The position numbers were made by a program, and so were the translations under genes. Below, piece after piece: positions 1 to 15,351 of a stretch of 64,000 nucleotides of DNA (its first letter is position 1; the number at the start of each line of letters is the position of its first letter). Source of the stretch: Leucocoprinus leucothites (taxonomy: Eukaryota > Basidiomycota > Agaricomycetes > Agaricales > Agaricaceae); assembly GCA_013368445.1 (NCBI GenBank), contig JAACJO010000006.1, positions 992,001-1,056,000 of the forward strand, given 5' to 3'. Under the pieces are notes generated by a model. That model was not told where the DNA came from. It made no database searches and was given only the letters and a program-made list of their open reading frames with translations.

Positions 1-403
1 CTGCTTTGTTTCAGGGCTGCGAAAAGCCATTTGAAAACCCCTCGTTCTTTCAACGAGGCGATAAGCCATTTTGCGAAAGATGCTTTGACATTATGCTCAG
101 GAACGAAGTTTAACCCCTGTATTCTTCGCATCCTGCGCCTGCTTGTGTACATCAGATGCATTTTCCAGTCTACCAGTCCGAAAATTTTGCTAGCCTACGA
201 AGGAGTGGCATACTGGGCTAGCAGCTTAATTTGATATGCTATATCCCGCTCGTCCGGCTTCTCCTATATGACCAGGGCAACTCTTATATAATTACACTAA
301 TGAAGTACATCTCGTTCCTTCATGTTCCCACTTTGTTGTGACTATTTGGAGAGCCGCCCGTCGGGGCGTCCCAAATTTTCTGGGTTAGGAACATCGGATA
401 ATT
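1..403. other. No recognisable gene at left edge
   Basis: This stretch lies between the window edge and the stop codon of RLI1. A short open frame on + near 31-234 has no ATG start and no family resemblance that I recognise. It could be the 3' untranslated sequence of RLI1 plus intergenic DNA. Confidence 0.5.
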
Positions 404-2774
<2,371 letters not shown>

Positions 2775-4162
2775 GGTCGCTTAATGAGGGGTAATGAGGA
2801 GAATAACTGTGTAATATTATTCAAAATTTCGGTTTCCCATATCGGGTAGTTAGCGTATGTAATGCATTGAACGCCATAGGCTCGTGCAGGTCAAGAGGTG
2901 AAATATTTCAATTTCTGACTCCAAACATCGTAGAATCGCCCTTAACGTACGAACTCCTATATGTCTTTGCAGGCTCTTCTGTGATACTCCCCGCTTTTGC
3001 TTGGGGACATCTATACCGCCGGAAAATTGGCGTTTCGGGTCACCATGCGGTCTGATTTATAGTGGCGAGAACAGGATGACGGGTCAGATCGACTCCTTGA
3101 TGGCTCTATTGTTTCTAGGTCACCCGTCTGTTTGATTGCTCTGCTTAATGTGATCAGAAGGACAGCAGTCGGATTCAGAGGCAAGTGCTTGGAGCATGGA
3201 TTTGTTAGTTAGGCATAACGTACGACAGTGGACACGCCATTCTGAGTCAGAGAGCAGCTGTGGTCTCCTAGTGCTTACCAACTGCTTATCCAAGTGCGAC
3301 ATGGTCCGCCGCGTTATTGCAGTAGACACTCTTACCACCCTTGCCCGGGTATATCCTTCCATCGATGTAGAAGTTTCAATCGGAACGAGCTTCGTCTAGC
3401 CTGCCATCCTAGGAGGATACTATAGTTCAACCTGAGAGTAACCACTACCTCATGGATGATAGCTCCTAATGCGACGGTGCACACTGCCCATTTGGACATG
3501 GGCCACAGTCGATATTTTAGCCGCTTGATGGGTTTCGAATTTAGGGCTAATAACACATCATATTATTCGTCGTTTCATTCATCAATTATCAAACACGAAG
3601 GCGCATAATACCAGCGAAAGATAGACCTTAGTTGCGCACTGGTACTCGTTCATGCATGCCCTGCTGGAGCCTGGAGGTACATTTTGGTTTATTGGGTTGC
3701 TCGATCTGGGATGAGCACCGGGCTTAAAGAAGAACTTGGGATGTCGCCAATAATACTCGTCAGCTCCTCTGGTATTTTAGATCACACATCAACCCATGAG
3801 GGCATCAGATTGGCGAGTACAGAGAATTGAGAGACCCTATGTACCGTGTGGCTCAGTAACACCGTTGGCCAAAGAGGGGCAACCGAAGGGTGAAAAAGTC
3901 ACCGAGAAGATTCGCGGTCGTTGGTTTGATTGGGTAGGTAGGGGCTTGATGTACATCTTCCTGACTCCAGGTCTATTTGATGAAAGGTATACATGTAGAT
4001 GTAGATGGATGGAATATGTATCCGACTCCGACTATCAAAGTAGTTGAAAATTAGAAGCATTACGTGTGTCACAGGATCAAAACTCGTTTACTCGGGAATG
4101 TCACGCCTACCAGGTGACTCTAGAAAGACTCCTATCTTCAGTGACGCGATCTCGCCCACATC
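2775..4162. other. Intergenic region between RLI1 and the parvulin gene
   Basis: About 1.4 kb that should contain the RLI1 promoter (right after 2774, reading -) and the parvulin promoter. Several short open frames (for example 3196-3399 + and 3332-3556 -) overlap on both strands. None has a convincing family resemblance or exon-intron pattern, and I see no gene here. Confidence 0.5.
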
Positions 4163-4770
4163 ATGGCCAAGAAGTCCAACGCGATTAACAAAGACTCGTC
4201 AAACAAGAAAAAAGCTGCTAAATCATTTGACGATACAGAAGAACCGAGCTCGAAGGTCCAGCATCATATTACGCTTACCATGTTCATCCGTTGAGCACCC
4301 CCACATCTAACACTTTGTCTCGTAACTACAGGGAAAAGGAGGACTGAAGCCCGCTACTGCCATTAATGTCAGACATATTCTTTGCGAGAAACACTCTAAA
4401 GCTTTAGAGGCCTTACAGAAGATCAAGGTCCCCCTCTCATTTGAAATCTGATGAATAGCATACTCAAATCATTCCTCTACATTTGATGAATATAGGATGG
4501 ACAGTCTTTCAGCAAAGTAGCTCAGGAATATTCCGAGGATAAAGCTAAAGGTAAGAGATCTTCTATGGGCTCCTCCGTCTGGCTTATCTCTCCTTACCAT
4601 CCACTTCAGCTGGAGGAAGTCTCGGGTGGATGACTCGCGGAAGCATGGTTGGGCCTTTCCAAGACGCTGCATTCCAACTGACACCATCCACTGTCGATAA
4701 GCCCATTACAACTGAGCTTGTCAAAACTAATTTTGGGTACCACGTCATCATGGTGGAAGGGCGTCGATAG
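4163..4770 (+). CDS. PIN4: Parvulin-type peptidyl-prolyl cis-trans isomerase (Par14/PIN4 class)
   Basis: Small rotamase of the human Par14/PIN4 class, which isomerises X-Pro bonds and is associated with pre-ribosome and chromatin functions. The ATG at 4163 opens with a basic, Lys/Ser-rich tail ([17 protein letters not shown]), the usual N-terminus of this class in place of the WW domain of Pin1. Exons join by GT..AG introns at 4256-4331, after IKIK near 4430, and after SEDKAKA near 4550. The spliced product reads [56 protein letters not shown] and ends in [13 protein letters not shown]. The parvulin histidines (VRHILC and GYHVIM) are both present. Predicted length is about 133 residues, normal for the class. 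The first intron has a weak donor (GTCCAG). Confidence 0.9.
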
Positions 4771-5059
4771 GGTTACCACCTTACGCGGTTTCCACCTGCG
4801 CCGCATTCCATTCAAAGACGAATCTTTCAACTGAGATGTAACCAAATTCCATTACAATGCTATCATTCCGAATTTCTAATGCTGTACTCTACGACTATGA
4901 CGATAAGGGTGTTATAAACATATGTATAAGCAGAATAAAAACCGCAAAGAAAGGAAGGCATAATGATATAATGTCAACAGGCGTTCGAAGCTCGAGTCCA
5001 AAGGTTTAGGGGCCAAATCATGATAGCTGGGAATGTAATTAGGGAAAGTTCGCTTTTAG

Positions 5060-8000
5060 TCAGGTAAGGGTTTTCCTTTGCCTCCGTTTCAATTTCACAG
5101 AAGTACGTCGACCCTGGTTCGAGATGACTTCAGACTGGTCCGCAGTGGGCGGCGGGCTAGGTGGTGGCAGAGAAATTTGACCGGGATAGGGGGGTGCCCA
5201 GTGTTCGACATAAGGGCCGTCAGTATGAGCTATCGCCATTGCAGTGCAATGGGGGCACGGCAATGGAGACGGCACACCATACAAATGTTCCAGCCGAGGA
5301 TCATACGCGCTAGGTGAGTGAATGGGGTATGGCGGGGGATGGTAATCATATTGTTCAGGATGCTCAGAGTTCATCACTGGAGGTTCAGCTGGCAACCCAG
5401 AAGGAAAGTATGCGGATGGTGGTGGTACAGGGAGTTGAGGATCGTAGTAAGGCGAGAACACTGGTGCGTGAGTGAGCCGAGGATAGTGGGCGGGGTAGTG
5501 GGAGAGGGTGGATGTCTTGGCATAGTCGTGGCCAGGGCCGACAAAGTGTTGAGAAGTGTGATCGGCGGAGTTGCGGGTAGTAATATGGGACTGACGATTT
5601 ATATTTTCATTAGACAGAGGCAAAATAAAGTGATAATTTGGCAACAAACCTTTGGTGCGAGAGGCTGCGCAGTTCTTCTACCACGATTATACAGGTATGT
5701 GCTCTGAGTTTGGTTCGGAGGCGTCGTGTTGTTAACTGGGGAGATGAAAGGATGGAGTGATGAGAGGTCCGTCATCAAGATGGGGTAACGATGGATTGCG
5801 ATGGCCACCGACTTTTGTCCTGCTCGAGTGCCTTTGCAGAGACCTTGGTTCCTGTTGGTGGCGCTGAGATCGAGGCTTCAGGTAGCAATGGTTTGACCAT
5901 AGACTCGGGACTCGGGGAATCATCTTCAATGATCGCTGCAGATTTGATCTTGCGCACGCGTTTTGGACGTTTCGCAGGTCGAGACTCCAACTCCTTATCA
6001 ACAAGGTGTTTAGAGGTATATGGTGACGGAGGATGACGAATTGAAGAGTAACCACTCACTGGTGTGTCCTCTTTCTCTTCCGGGTTCAACGATAAGGTTC
6101 GACTAGGAGGTGCAGTAGCAGAGGTTGAAATGGCAATGCGCTTACGGCGACTCTTGGTCTCAGGCTCTGGTGTCGGCGTATCAGGAGGCGTTGTGTCTTG
6201 CATCTGTGTTGCAGTGCGTTTGTTTGATACCCGTGCAGATGCTTTCTGCTCGCTGCTAGCTTTAGTCACAGCATTCTGCTCGCTCGCCTTCTCCTCTTTC
6301 TCTCTTGCTTTCTCCTCCTTCTCTTTCGCCTTCTCCCCTTTTTCTCTTGCCTTCTCCTCTTTTTCTTTCTCTTTCTCTTTCGCCTTCTCCTTCTCTTTCG
6401 CCTTCTCCTCTTTCACTTTCACTTTCACCTTCTCTTCTTTCTCCCTTGCCCTCTCTTCTTTCTCCCTCGCCTTCTCCTCTTTCGCTCGTGTCTTCTCCGC
6501 CTTCTCCCTCATTTTCTCCTCTCGCTCTTTCACTTTCTCCCTCTCTGTTTCCTCCTTCTCCCTTTCTTTGTCTTTGTCTTCATCTCTTTCCTTCTCCCTT
6601 TCCTTCTCCCTTTCCTTCTCCCTTTCCTTCTCCCTTTCCCTCTCCTTCTCCCTCTCCCTCTCCTTCTCCCTCTCCCTCTCCTTCTCCCTCTCCTTATCTT
6701 TATCTTTATCCCTTGGTTTCCGCCCACGCCTCCCTGCAGTCAAAGGCGGGGCCGAAATTGAGGCAGATCCCGAGCCTCTATGCACTTCCTCATCATGTTT
6801 CTGAATGTCCGTAAGCAACGCATTACCCTTCCGTTTCCCGGCACCGCGCCTCCTTCTCTTCGGACCAAACTTCGACACCACCTTCCGAAAATCAATCAAA
6901 CCCTTCTTATGGAGATAATAATATTCCACGCATTGTGCCGACGTCTTGTTTGGAAGATAACTTGCGATAATGCCGAATTGCTTAGGATACGCAGCATACT
7001 TGTCGAGATATATTTTCTTCTCCTCTTCTGTCCAGTCGTAAATGCCTGTTTGAGGCGCGTAGTATTCTGCTGGATTCTCCACGCGATGACAGGCGTCGTC
7101 GAACAGGTAGTCGACTTTCCCATTCTTGACCGATATCATATCGGGGATGGTAGCAAGATTGTGCTGGGAGAGATAATGAGGGTCGGAAAGGTCATTGCTC
7201 TCTAAGCTCGCAAGGATCTGTTCCATCTCCAGGTCGGAACGAACGGCATCACCGAGATTGGCAGTTCTACGCGTCGTCCGTCCAATAGGCATGGATTCGC
7301 CTTCGAGAATGCTCGGTTTGGCTTGCTCGTTTAATCTATGACAGTGGCTCGCCCACTGCTCCTGCAAATGAACATATTCCTCTCTCAATCTCCGGATTTT
7401 ATCATTTATAAACGCCTGACGTTGCGAGAAAAAGTTGATTAGAGACGGGCGCAGCGTCTCAAAGCTTTGAATCTGCCTTTCGAATCGCGTGCCTTCCATG
7501 ACTTCGCGAACCACATTCTCTGTGTCTGGTTCCGGTTCCTCGGTCTTCTCGGTGCCACGTGTACACGATAAAGAGAGGTTCGCAAGGAGGACAGGATCGA
7601 CACGTTCTTCGCGCGTTTGAAAATCACAGAGTAGACGAGTCTTGATGACCAGTCCCAGAGCCTCCTTCAATCTTGGCTCGCTGAGTACCGTAATATTTGT
7701 GGAAGGTGTGGTGATGGTCCGTTCAGATAACGGTGTTGGTGGCGTACTTTTACTCGTAGTCTTTCGAATAGGTCCACTGCTCGGAGTGGGCGTCGGTGTG
7801 TTGATGACAGAGTCAGGAGGACGAGTCATGACGGCAAGCCTTGCCCTAGCTCCCATTCCTGGTCTGGATGTCTTGGGTGTCGACTCAGCTCCATTGGCAG
7901 TGGGACCAGACGATTCAGGATTTTCCTCGGGTTGTTGAGCACGAGAAGGGGGCACTGTAGAGGTTAGAGGTTGCTTGGGAGCCGAAGGAGGGGAAGGAGT

Positions 8001-9778
8001 TTTTGGGGAAATCATTTCAGCTTCTTGTCCTTCAACAGGCACTGATGGCGCATCAAGTACGCCATTTTGAGCGATTGAGTCTGATTGGGTAACAGCCACA
8101 GAAGATTCTAATGGGAGAGACCTCGCTCCTGTTGGTGAACGGAAAGTGGCTCGGGGGCTAGCAACACGCGAGGGAACTTTTTGGAGACCTGGAAGTTTGA
8201 TGAGGAATTTGGAGGTGGAGAAAAGGAATTGCCTCTAGTTTACCTTGCAGTGGCTTAGAGGATGCTTGAGGTGAAATGTTATTCCCACGTGGAAAATCAA
8301 GTTGTGATTGATCTATTAAATTTGATTACGAAATGACATCGACGACCCAATCAATGAGCTTACTTTGCGAGAGGATTTCTTTAACTTCAGTCTCTTCTGT
8401 GACGTCTTCCTCCATTATTTGAGCCGGGAAGAGTGGTTTATCTGTTCTCTCACTGCCATCTGCTGGCTTCGAGGATGGCTGGGCAGTCTTGAATGAGTCG
8501 AGGCCGGGTGGACAAGGGGAAGGGGATAATTGGTCCACAACCGGTTGCGAAGTCTCGAATATCGTACTGCCAGTATCGGTTTCGGCTTGAACCAAGTATT
8601 GTTGTTCTGGCGCGAGGGAAAGCGTAGAACGCGAAGGCGTATAAGCTTTCTCCGAAGGAATAGAGGATGCAATTGAAGAGCGCGAAGATGCTCGCGAGAC
8701 AGGGCTTCTTGACCTTGACCTTGACCTCGACCTGTCATCATCCTCACGATCCCTGGGTGAAGACTCGCCGCCAAAATTGGTATGGTCGTTAGGATAAAAA
8801 TTGCGATCCATCGAGAAAGAAAAACCACGGCTGTGTCTTACAGGAAGTCGATGAACCATTTTCGGAGACACTGAAGCATCACCGCGAAAATCGGTCTGGC
8901 CTCTCCTTTGATATGAACCGGAAGGTCCTTTCCGATGAAGAGGAGCAGATATCGACTCACGTGTCACCGGGGGAGACCAAGAGCCCTCATAAGCCGGGCG
9001 GTAAGAATCATAGTCTCCGCGTGAGTGATGGGACTCTTGAGGACGATAACGGTCGCCGCCAGGCAGAGGAGGGCCACGAGCAGTTCTAACTGGCCTCTCA
9101 GGTAACCCATCAATACTTTCTCTATGGTGTGACGAATGACTGCCCGTCAGGGGAGGTCTGTCAGTACTTGTTAAGGGGTTGATTCTTTACGAATTAAACG
9201 TACTCATCACTACGTCCGGGTCTGTCATTGTGGTCACGCTTCCAGGCATCTGAAGGTTCAAATATTCGCGTAGCCATCGTGGCATCCCTCTTTTGCCGCT
9301 CCCAAGTGGGAGATGGGGGAATGGATCTTCGGTCCTGCCAACCAAACTGGCTCTTCGCTGGAGGATACCAGAGATTTGGGCGATCCCGCAGCTCCGTATC
9401 TTGGGATCGAGGGGAATAGACATAAGAATCGGGACTAGGAGGAGGCTCCCAAGGACTTGTCGTCGAATAATCAGGTCTATAAGCGTTCGGCCGGTAAGAA
9501 TTTAAGTGCTCATTTCGATAGAGGCCATCCACTCGATTGGGAATATAGCTATCATAGGAAGAACGCCTCGACGAGCCTGGGGAAGGTGAACGACGTAGTG
9601 GGGGATAATTGAACTGCCGCTGTAAATCAGAGTAGTGAGTTGTGAAGCAGAGAAATTTGACTAATTTATTAATACAGACATTGTAGTTTGAGCCCATGAA
9701 GGATCCCGAGGACCTTCTGGGCTCGTACCTTTGGTACATCATTGGGGAGTTGGTTGCATCGAAACCACCGGAAGACAT
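5060..9778 (-). CDS. SNT1: SANT/Myb-domain co-repressor, SNT1 (Set3 complex)/NCoR-like
   Basis: Large nuclear scaffold resembling fungal Snt1 and animal NCoR/SMRT, which hold histone deacetylase complexes. The ATG at 9778 begins MSSGGFDATNSPMMYQRYEP. The N-terminal third (exons across 8326-9778) is rich in Ser/Pro/Arg/Tyr, includes an RS-rich tract near 8700-8760, and looks disordered. A long exon (about 5775-8100) holds a predicted coiled region (FFSQRQAFINDKIRRLREEY, about 7370-7440) and one clear SANT domain (YDWTEEEKKIYLDKYAAYP.. through SAQCVEYYYLHKK, about 6900-7050), followed by a basic patch KFGPKRRRRGAGKRKG. Then comes a Lys/Glu/Arg tract (6290-6720) and a basic, Ser/Pro-rich tail. 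The last exon (about 5060-5640) is rich in Pro, Tyr and His and ends RRQRKTLT with TGA at 5062-5060. Family assignment rests on the SANT domain. Exon borders in the N-terminal half are approximate, and I could not place a second SANT domain. Confidence 0.75.
6290..6720 (-). repeat. Low-complexity charged tract (EKERE/KEREK-type) inside the SNT1-like gene
   Basis: On + the sequence is a pyrimidine-rich run of ctctttctccttctcc-type hexamers. On - it encodes 140 or so residues made almost only of Lys, Glu and Arg, first in REKEREKE periods and then in AKEKEEKAREKEE periods. It lies in frame after the SANT domain. Long charged helices of this kind occur in nuclear scaffold proteins. The tract probably varies in length between strains through slippage. 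Confidence 0.9.
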
Positions 9779-10030
9779 TGACGGTAGCGGTTTACCAGGA
9801 CGAGATGACGCAAATCCACAAGGAAGGCGAATGAATGGAACGAAAGAAAGGGTAACAATAGGTCGATAAGTGTTTCCGAGCGTTTATTTATGACGGGGAC
9901 AAAGAACGCATAAGAAAAAACTGAGATAGAAATTTAAGCTGAGATGAGGGACTTGGTAGAAATGCAGAAAACCGACTGCTGAGGATGCCAAACAAGGCCG
10001 TATTTGTCCTTGTTTCCCCGATCCACGTCA
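9779..10030. promoter_or_regulatory. Divergent promoter region between SNT1-like gene and GPI17
   Basis: 252 bp separate the - start at 9778 from the + start at 10031, so both promoters must lie here or overlap the 5' ends. I see no unambiguous TATA box or factor site, so the call rests on geometry. Confidence 0.5.
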
Positions 10031-11855
10031 ATGGAAACCGATGGCTGGTGGTCAACCCAGATGTCTTCTCCTCTTCCTGCTTCTCTCAAGGATCCCTCGA
10101 CACTATTTTATCAGTCAAATGCAATTAAACGCAGTGTTATAGCATCATACTGGATTGTTATTCTATTATCTGTACCTCTGTGGTGGTATACAACCAGTAT
10201 TCAGCGCCTTACACTGCCCCAGTCCCGGATTTATTCTCATGCCCAGCGGCACCTCAAAATTCCCGTTGACATTTGCGTCGAAGACGATAGGGTCGCACCG
10301 AAACTACAGGATATCTTCGCTGCAAAGTTCAACGATGATACTGAGCACTGGAGGGATATAGAGCTTCGTTTCCACGGCCGGGACCACTGTCGTCAGTCTC
10401 CCAATGTTGGCCGCTTTGTTTTAGCTAATAGCCAACCAGCTGAAGCCCCATCCTATCGCGTTAGGAACGGTCCGAAAGCGTACATCAGGGGGAATGAGGT
10501 TTATCTTCCTCTTTACGATGAACACAGTGAGTCCGACCTTTCCAGTAACCGCCCAGAGACTTAAGCATCTAGTAGGATTACCCTCTACATTCGATGTACT
10601 CGCCAATCTTATAAATCCCATTCGAGACGCAACTGGCCATAACAATCGCGTTGTTCAATTTTCGCCTCAATTTCGCCTTGCATTCACGCTTCTCAATGAG
10701 GATGCCGCTATGGGAAGCTCTGCCTCAAACTGGGACATTCAAACCGGTCTTTCTTGTACGTTACTCGGACCTGTCCCGGAAAACAATATGTCTGAAACTC
10801 TACAGATAGGATAAAACCAATTCTTGAACAGCTTCGGCACTTGCATAATTTTACAATCGAAAGCCAAGTCCAGTACCACGGACGCTTGGCATTTGATCCT
10901 CAGACGAGGGACGGTTCTTATGGTCTCACCCCAGAGCATCTCACCGTCTTTGTCAATTCAGCTGAGTGGTCACTTTGTAAGCTGCCCTCGAGTCAACTGG
11001 CCTGAGGCTCACATACCCCACAGCCTCGAGTGCCTCTAATGATCCCGTACTTCATTTTGTTCTCTTCATCCCTTCAGTTGCACACCGCCCGCTACACATT
11101 CTCACGTCTGACGGTAATTAGCTAAACTTTGAATTTACCCGTTTCCTGACAACACATTAGGTCATACATCATCGTCGAAATCCTTTTTGCTACCTCAATG
11201 GGGCGGCATATCAATATATAATCCTCCAATCAGTGAGGCGGGTAAAAATGTTGACCTGTCTGCTCACGTTAACGACCAGATCTTCCACGAATTTTCTCAA
11301 CAACTTCTTGCCCTCCTCGGTGTCCCCTCACTATCTCGCGGTCTTGAACGTCATGCATCTGATTCTTCGATCCTCTCTGCTTGGCAAATTGATGCTATCG
11401 TGCGTAGTCGTGCGATTGAAAACACCAAGGGAACACAAGAAACACTGACAAGCATTATCAAGTTGGTTGACCAGATCGAAAACATGCCGGTCAAGGATGA
11501 TGTCAAGGACGATGTACAAGGAGCGCTTGACGCACTTGAAAGGGTAAAACGCTCTCACTAACAAATGACTCTTGATTGACTTTCTGGGGTGTACTTGCAG
11601 ATTTTCTCCGCGACATCTTTACCAGATATCTTTAAGAACTCCGCGGAGGCTACGAGCCTTGCTTCAAGGGCGTTCTTCAATCCTGGCATGCTTGCACTAC
11701 TTTACTTTCCGGCTGAACATAAATACGCAGTTTACACGCCACTTTTTGCCAGTGCTGTAATACCCCTCTTTGTGGTTGCATTGAGGGAAACGGCAGCCTG
11801 GAGGAAAGACAGAAGAGAGAGGCAGCCAACGGTAGCACCGACAAGACACCGTTAA
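10031..11855 (+). CDS. GPI17: GPI transamidase subunit GPI17/PIG-S
   Basis: Subunit of the ER-membrane GPI transamidase, which swaps the C-terminal signal of proteins for a glycosylphosphatidylinositol anchor. The first in-frame ATG is at 10031 (METDGWWSTQMSS); an open frame further upstream has only TTG. A membrane segment follows soon after (VIASYWIVILLSVPLWWYTT), matching the PIG-S N-terminal anchor with its conserved PLWW. The lumenal part includes LPQWGGISIYNPP (about 11190-11230), a family hallmark, and FSQQLLALLGVP. A second hydrophobic segment near the end (PLFASAVIPLFVVALRETAAW, about 11740-11800) precedes a short basic tail and TAA at 11853-11855. Several introns split the gene, for example after YDEH near 10526 and before the last exon at about 11601. 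Length and two-anchor topology fit the family. Confidence 0.88.
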
Positions 11856-12583
11856 TTATTTATCGACATCCTTTGACACTATGTACATTTTTATTACTTA
11901 GCCCTCCTTTGATTAGTACGAATCTTCGAGGACTAGCAGCCAGACCGGTATTAGAGAGCCTCCACTCTTCAGTGTTCAAACCTCTGAAATCATGGCTATT
12001 CTAGTGGAAAGCTGATTTGTACTGACTTAAAGCCTATGAGCGATGACCCCATCTTCATCAACTAATATGAAGCTACTTGTGTCAATCACCTCGACGGAAC
12101 AAGTCAAAATCGGCTGCCAACAAGAGATGGAGATAAAGTTGTTTATAAATTTGCGCCAGCTTAGTGAGAAATTTGGGCGCTGGTAAGCACGGAGCACTTG
12201 ATCACCCCCGGGCCCCATTGTACCATCCCAAGTCCACTCCGGTTTTAACTCCTACTCGGACATGTTATCGATTTGGTACCAATGAATACTGCGTACATCA
12301 CGAAGCGTTATTTACTGTTGAAGTGCTGTATTCCAGATCACTTCAAATTGCTCAGCATATTTGCAATCAAAAGGTTTGAGGCTGCGATTGAAGATTCAAC
12401 GCCCGACGGCCCGGTCGGCTCGTTGAGATTAAGTACAACCAACTACCTCGGCCGTTGGCCCTCAACGTTGAACGTCACTCGACATCGACCGCAGCGCGAT
12501 CGGTCAGTATCTTAAAGAATTATACCTCGGTGGCTAGAAAACTAAAACCATTGTCCGAATACTAAATCCATTCAACCAAGACC
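11856..12583. other. Intergenic region
   Basis: About 0.73 kb holding the GPI17 3' end and the promoter of the CUE-domain gene. Short open frames on both strands have no recognisable content. Confidence 0.5.
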
Positions 12584-15060
12584 ATGACTACTGCAAGACT
12601 ACCGCCATACCCTCCAACCTCTGCCAGGCGTCAGTTACCGGCCTCTCAACTCGCATCACTCAACAAGATAGTCGCTTCTACACTCTCACAGATCATTGGC
12701 ATTCCTTCTGCGAAACGAGACGTTAATTCTTTACGGGATTATGTTCAGAGTTATGCTCATGATGTTAGCTCTCAAGTCCTCCAGGCCCTTATCTGGGGTT
12801 TGCAGGACAGCGGCCATGTATCATCAGACGAGAAGTTGATTCGCAGATATACGATTCAGCTCGCAGAGGAAGTAGGCCCGAATCTGGATTTACAAACATT
12901 ACTGGACCTTACGATCGGTTACTCGACTTCCAAAGGATGCAAACAAAGGCTGAAAGCGGTCTTGGAGGCTGCAGGGGCGGGGAAATCCATACACGAAGCT
13001 ATTGAGAAGGACCTTGTTCCTGCGCTGACGCTCTTATTATCTCCCCAGCCATCATCAAATCAAACGCAAGGATTATATGGTCTTCGCAAAACTACACATT
13101 GCATCCTTTCCTTCCTTCGTGTATCTCCACCTTCTTTCATTCGTCTCTTCGCTCACAACAAACCCTTCATTCTTGCGATTGCACATGCCTACGAGTCCTC
13201 TCTTCTCTCCATCGCAACCTCTTATGGCGGTATCAGTGCTTTACAGAATGCCATCCATAGATCGTTGGAAGCTGAGGCAGATGACTGGGAAAGGATTTGG
13301 GTAGATACGAAGATTGCTCTCATCGATGCATTCCATATCCTGTTCAGCCAAATGATACAGGATATGTCAACCGCGCAAGGACGTTCTCTCGGGATTGAAG
13401 CAGAGAGGACTTTTGACATCGTCTTCGCACTACTTGAACAGTCTAGTTTCTCATCCCCAGCATCGTCTGAAAACACTGTTCCTCTCACGCCATTCCTCAA
13501 TCGGTCCCTTCTTGCTGATTATCAGCAATCCTATTCCCTATCTGGCACCCTCGTTTCCGCACTCAAGCGCGCCGAGGAGAAGGATGCTCGGCTCGATATT
13601 TTAGAGTCCGCCCTCGCAGGCTTTGATTCCGATAACACTGGGAGAAATAATCCTGGTGCCCTTAAGATTGTGCTACGTTCCTATGGCATTCAGCAAGGAA
13701 TCGATAATCGTGGTGACCGATCTAAGCGACAAGCTCCTAGGCCGACAACCTCTAGTGCCTCCATCACCCAACCGCTCGCTACAAGCGCTGGCACACTCTC
13801 CTCCAAAGGGAAGGGCAAAGCACCTGAGCCGGTAGAAGACCCAGAACTTGATATCAAGGTCACCCAAGTGCTTGACGTTCTACCAGAGCTTAGTTCCAAC
13901 TATGTTCGACTGTTACTGGGAAGTAATGTGTACAAGGGTGATTTAGAGCGTGTGTTGGGTGTGCTTCTAGAAGGAAATGCTCCGAGCGAGGAAGACCTTC
14001 TTCAAGAGATTGAACAGGAAAGACGGCTACTGCAAGTCCCCGCTAGCACTGGGGGCTACGACGTTTCGCAAAGGCGAAATGTCTTTGATGATCAGGAAAT
14101 GGACCTCTCCCAGGTTACGAGCGGGAAAAAGAATACCGAGTACGTTCTATATACCTTCTAGGTTGAATTATCCTTCAGATTGAGCTCCATTCCAGTAACC
14201 GTGACTTCTTGCAAGATCGATCCTTTGTCGATCAAATGAAGGCCGATATTCTTCGTCGTGCTGAAGCCATTTTTGAAGAAGAGGATGAAGTAGAGGATGG
14301 CCCTGGTGGTGGTGGCATGCCAATTGGCCAAGTCAACGAACGTGTGATTTTCAGCCCGGAAGATGAATTAGAGGAAGCTGAGGCTCTCAAGATCAAGGTC
14401 ATGGGTGACGGAGAAGAAACCGATGAAAGCGATTCAGAGAAACAGGGAGACGAAGAGGAAGAACCGCTGACGCCCGAAACCATACTTGAATTGGCCTGGA
14501 TACGAGATGCCAAGCTTTTCGATCGGGATGCTGTGACCAGAAGAAGTAAAGGGCGAGAACAATTGAAAAAGGATACAGGTGAGTAACCTTCTGGACACTC
14601 TGTATAGCTTGCCTTGACATTTATTCCTCAGGGTGGGCTAATGAACAGATAGAGGGATGGAAAGTCATGCTAGATCGGAACGTCAGTTGGGCTATTATAT
14701 ATATGTTCTGCTACTGTCAACTGACCTGACATATCTAAGCCAAAAATGCAAGAAAGAATCAAGCAAAAGCACGAGTTTAGTGGCAATCAGCCTCCATTCA
14801 CTCTTGCCAGTTCGTCGCGTGGTGGTCAAGGTATTGGTAGGGGCAATAGAGGACGTGGACGTGGACGTGGAGGAGGCGGTGGTAGAGGCGGTGGTCTTGG
14901 ACGAGGAGGAAGTACTCAAGGACCAAGCGGCGACCCGAATGCCGCGCGGGAACGATCGTTCAAAGATAAACATAAAGCCAGTCGAGCCAACCACAACAGG
15001 AAGCGGGGTCACGACAAAAAAATGGCGAAGGCTGGTGCTGGTGTACCATCAACATCATAA
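12584..15060 (+). CDS. CUE3: CUE-domain protein of the ASCC2/Cue3 (RQT complex) type
   Basis: Likely homologue of human ASCC2 and yeast Cue3/Rqt3, ubiquitin-binding subunits of the complex that dissociates stalled, ubiquitinated ribosomes. The ATG at 12584 opens MTTARLPPYPPTSARRQLP. A long helical N-terminal region (about 12640-13620) is followed by a CUE domain (DIKVTQVLDVLPELSSNYVR.. to LERVLGVLLEGN, about 13850-13980) with the expected Leu-Pro pair and terminal di-leucine. Acidic linkers (EEEDEVEDG, SDSEKQGDEEEE) lie at 14270-14470. After introns near 14141 and 14580 comes an RG/GGR-rich tract (14830-14910), then a basic tail ending KKMAKAGAGVPSTS with TAA at 15058-15060. The RG tract and the KHKASRANHNRK end are common in fungal members. 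CUE identity is firm; one-to-one orthology is inferred. Confidence 0.78.
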
Positions 15061-15351
15061 TATGTCGTTATCTACATATATAACTTCGGCGTTCTTTACC
15101 TCATCCGATCGATATTCAATTCATGTTCCGTGACCATATTTTTCCACATATTGTACTGATCTGACACGACGTTGGCATGTCCTTCACACGACAACCCTGT
15201 GTCAATCCTTTAGCCTATATCTCAGGAGTGCCTTTAGACTGTTGTCTCCTTATTGTCCCACCCCTCCCGATCCCGCGTCCGTGCAACCTCCCCTGATCTC
15301 GTGGCGTCGCCTTGCTATCGCTACCCCCTCGCCGAGGGTGTTCAGGTCTCC

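Noticed and set aside
6064..6814. Long + strand open frames rich in Ser/Phe/Leu/Pro opposite the SNT1-like gene
   Set aside because: They are antisense shadows of the Lys/Glu/Arg tract (pyrimidine-rich strand) and have no domain or intron structure.
10004..10030. Upstream start of GPI17 at 10004
   Set aside because: The codon there is TTG. The first in-frame ATG is 10031 and gives the expected spacing to the first membrane segment.
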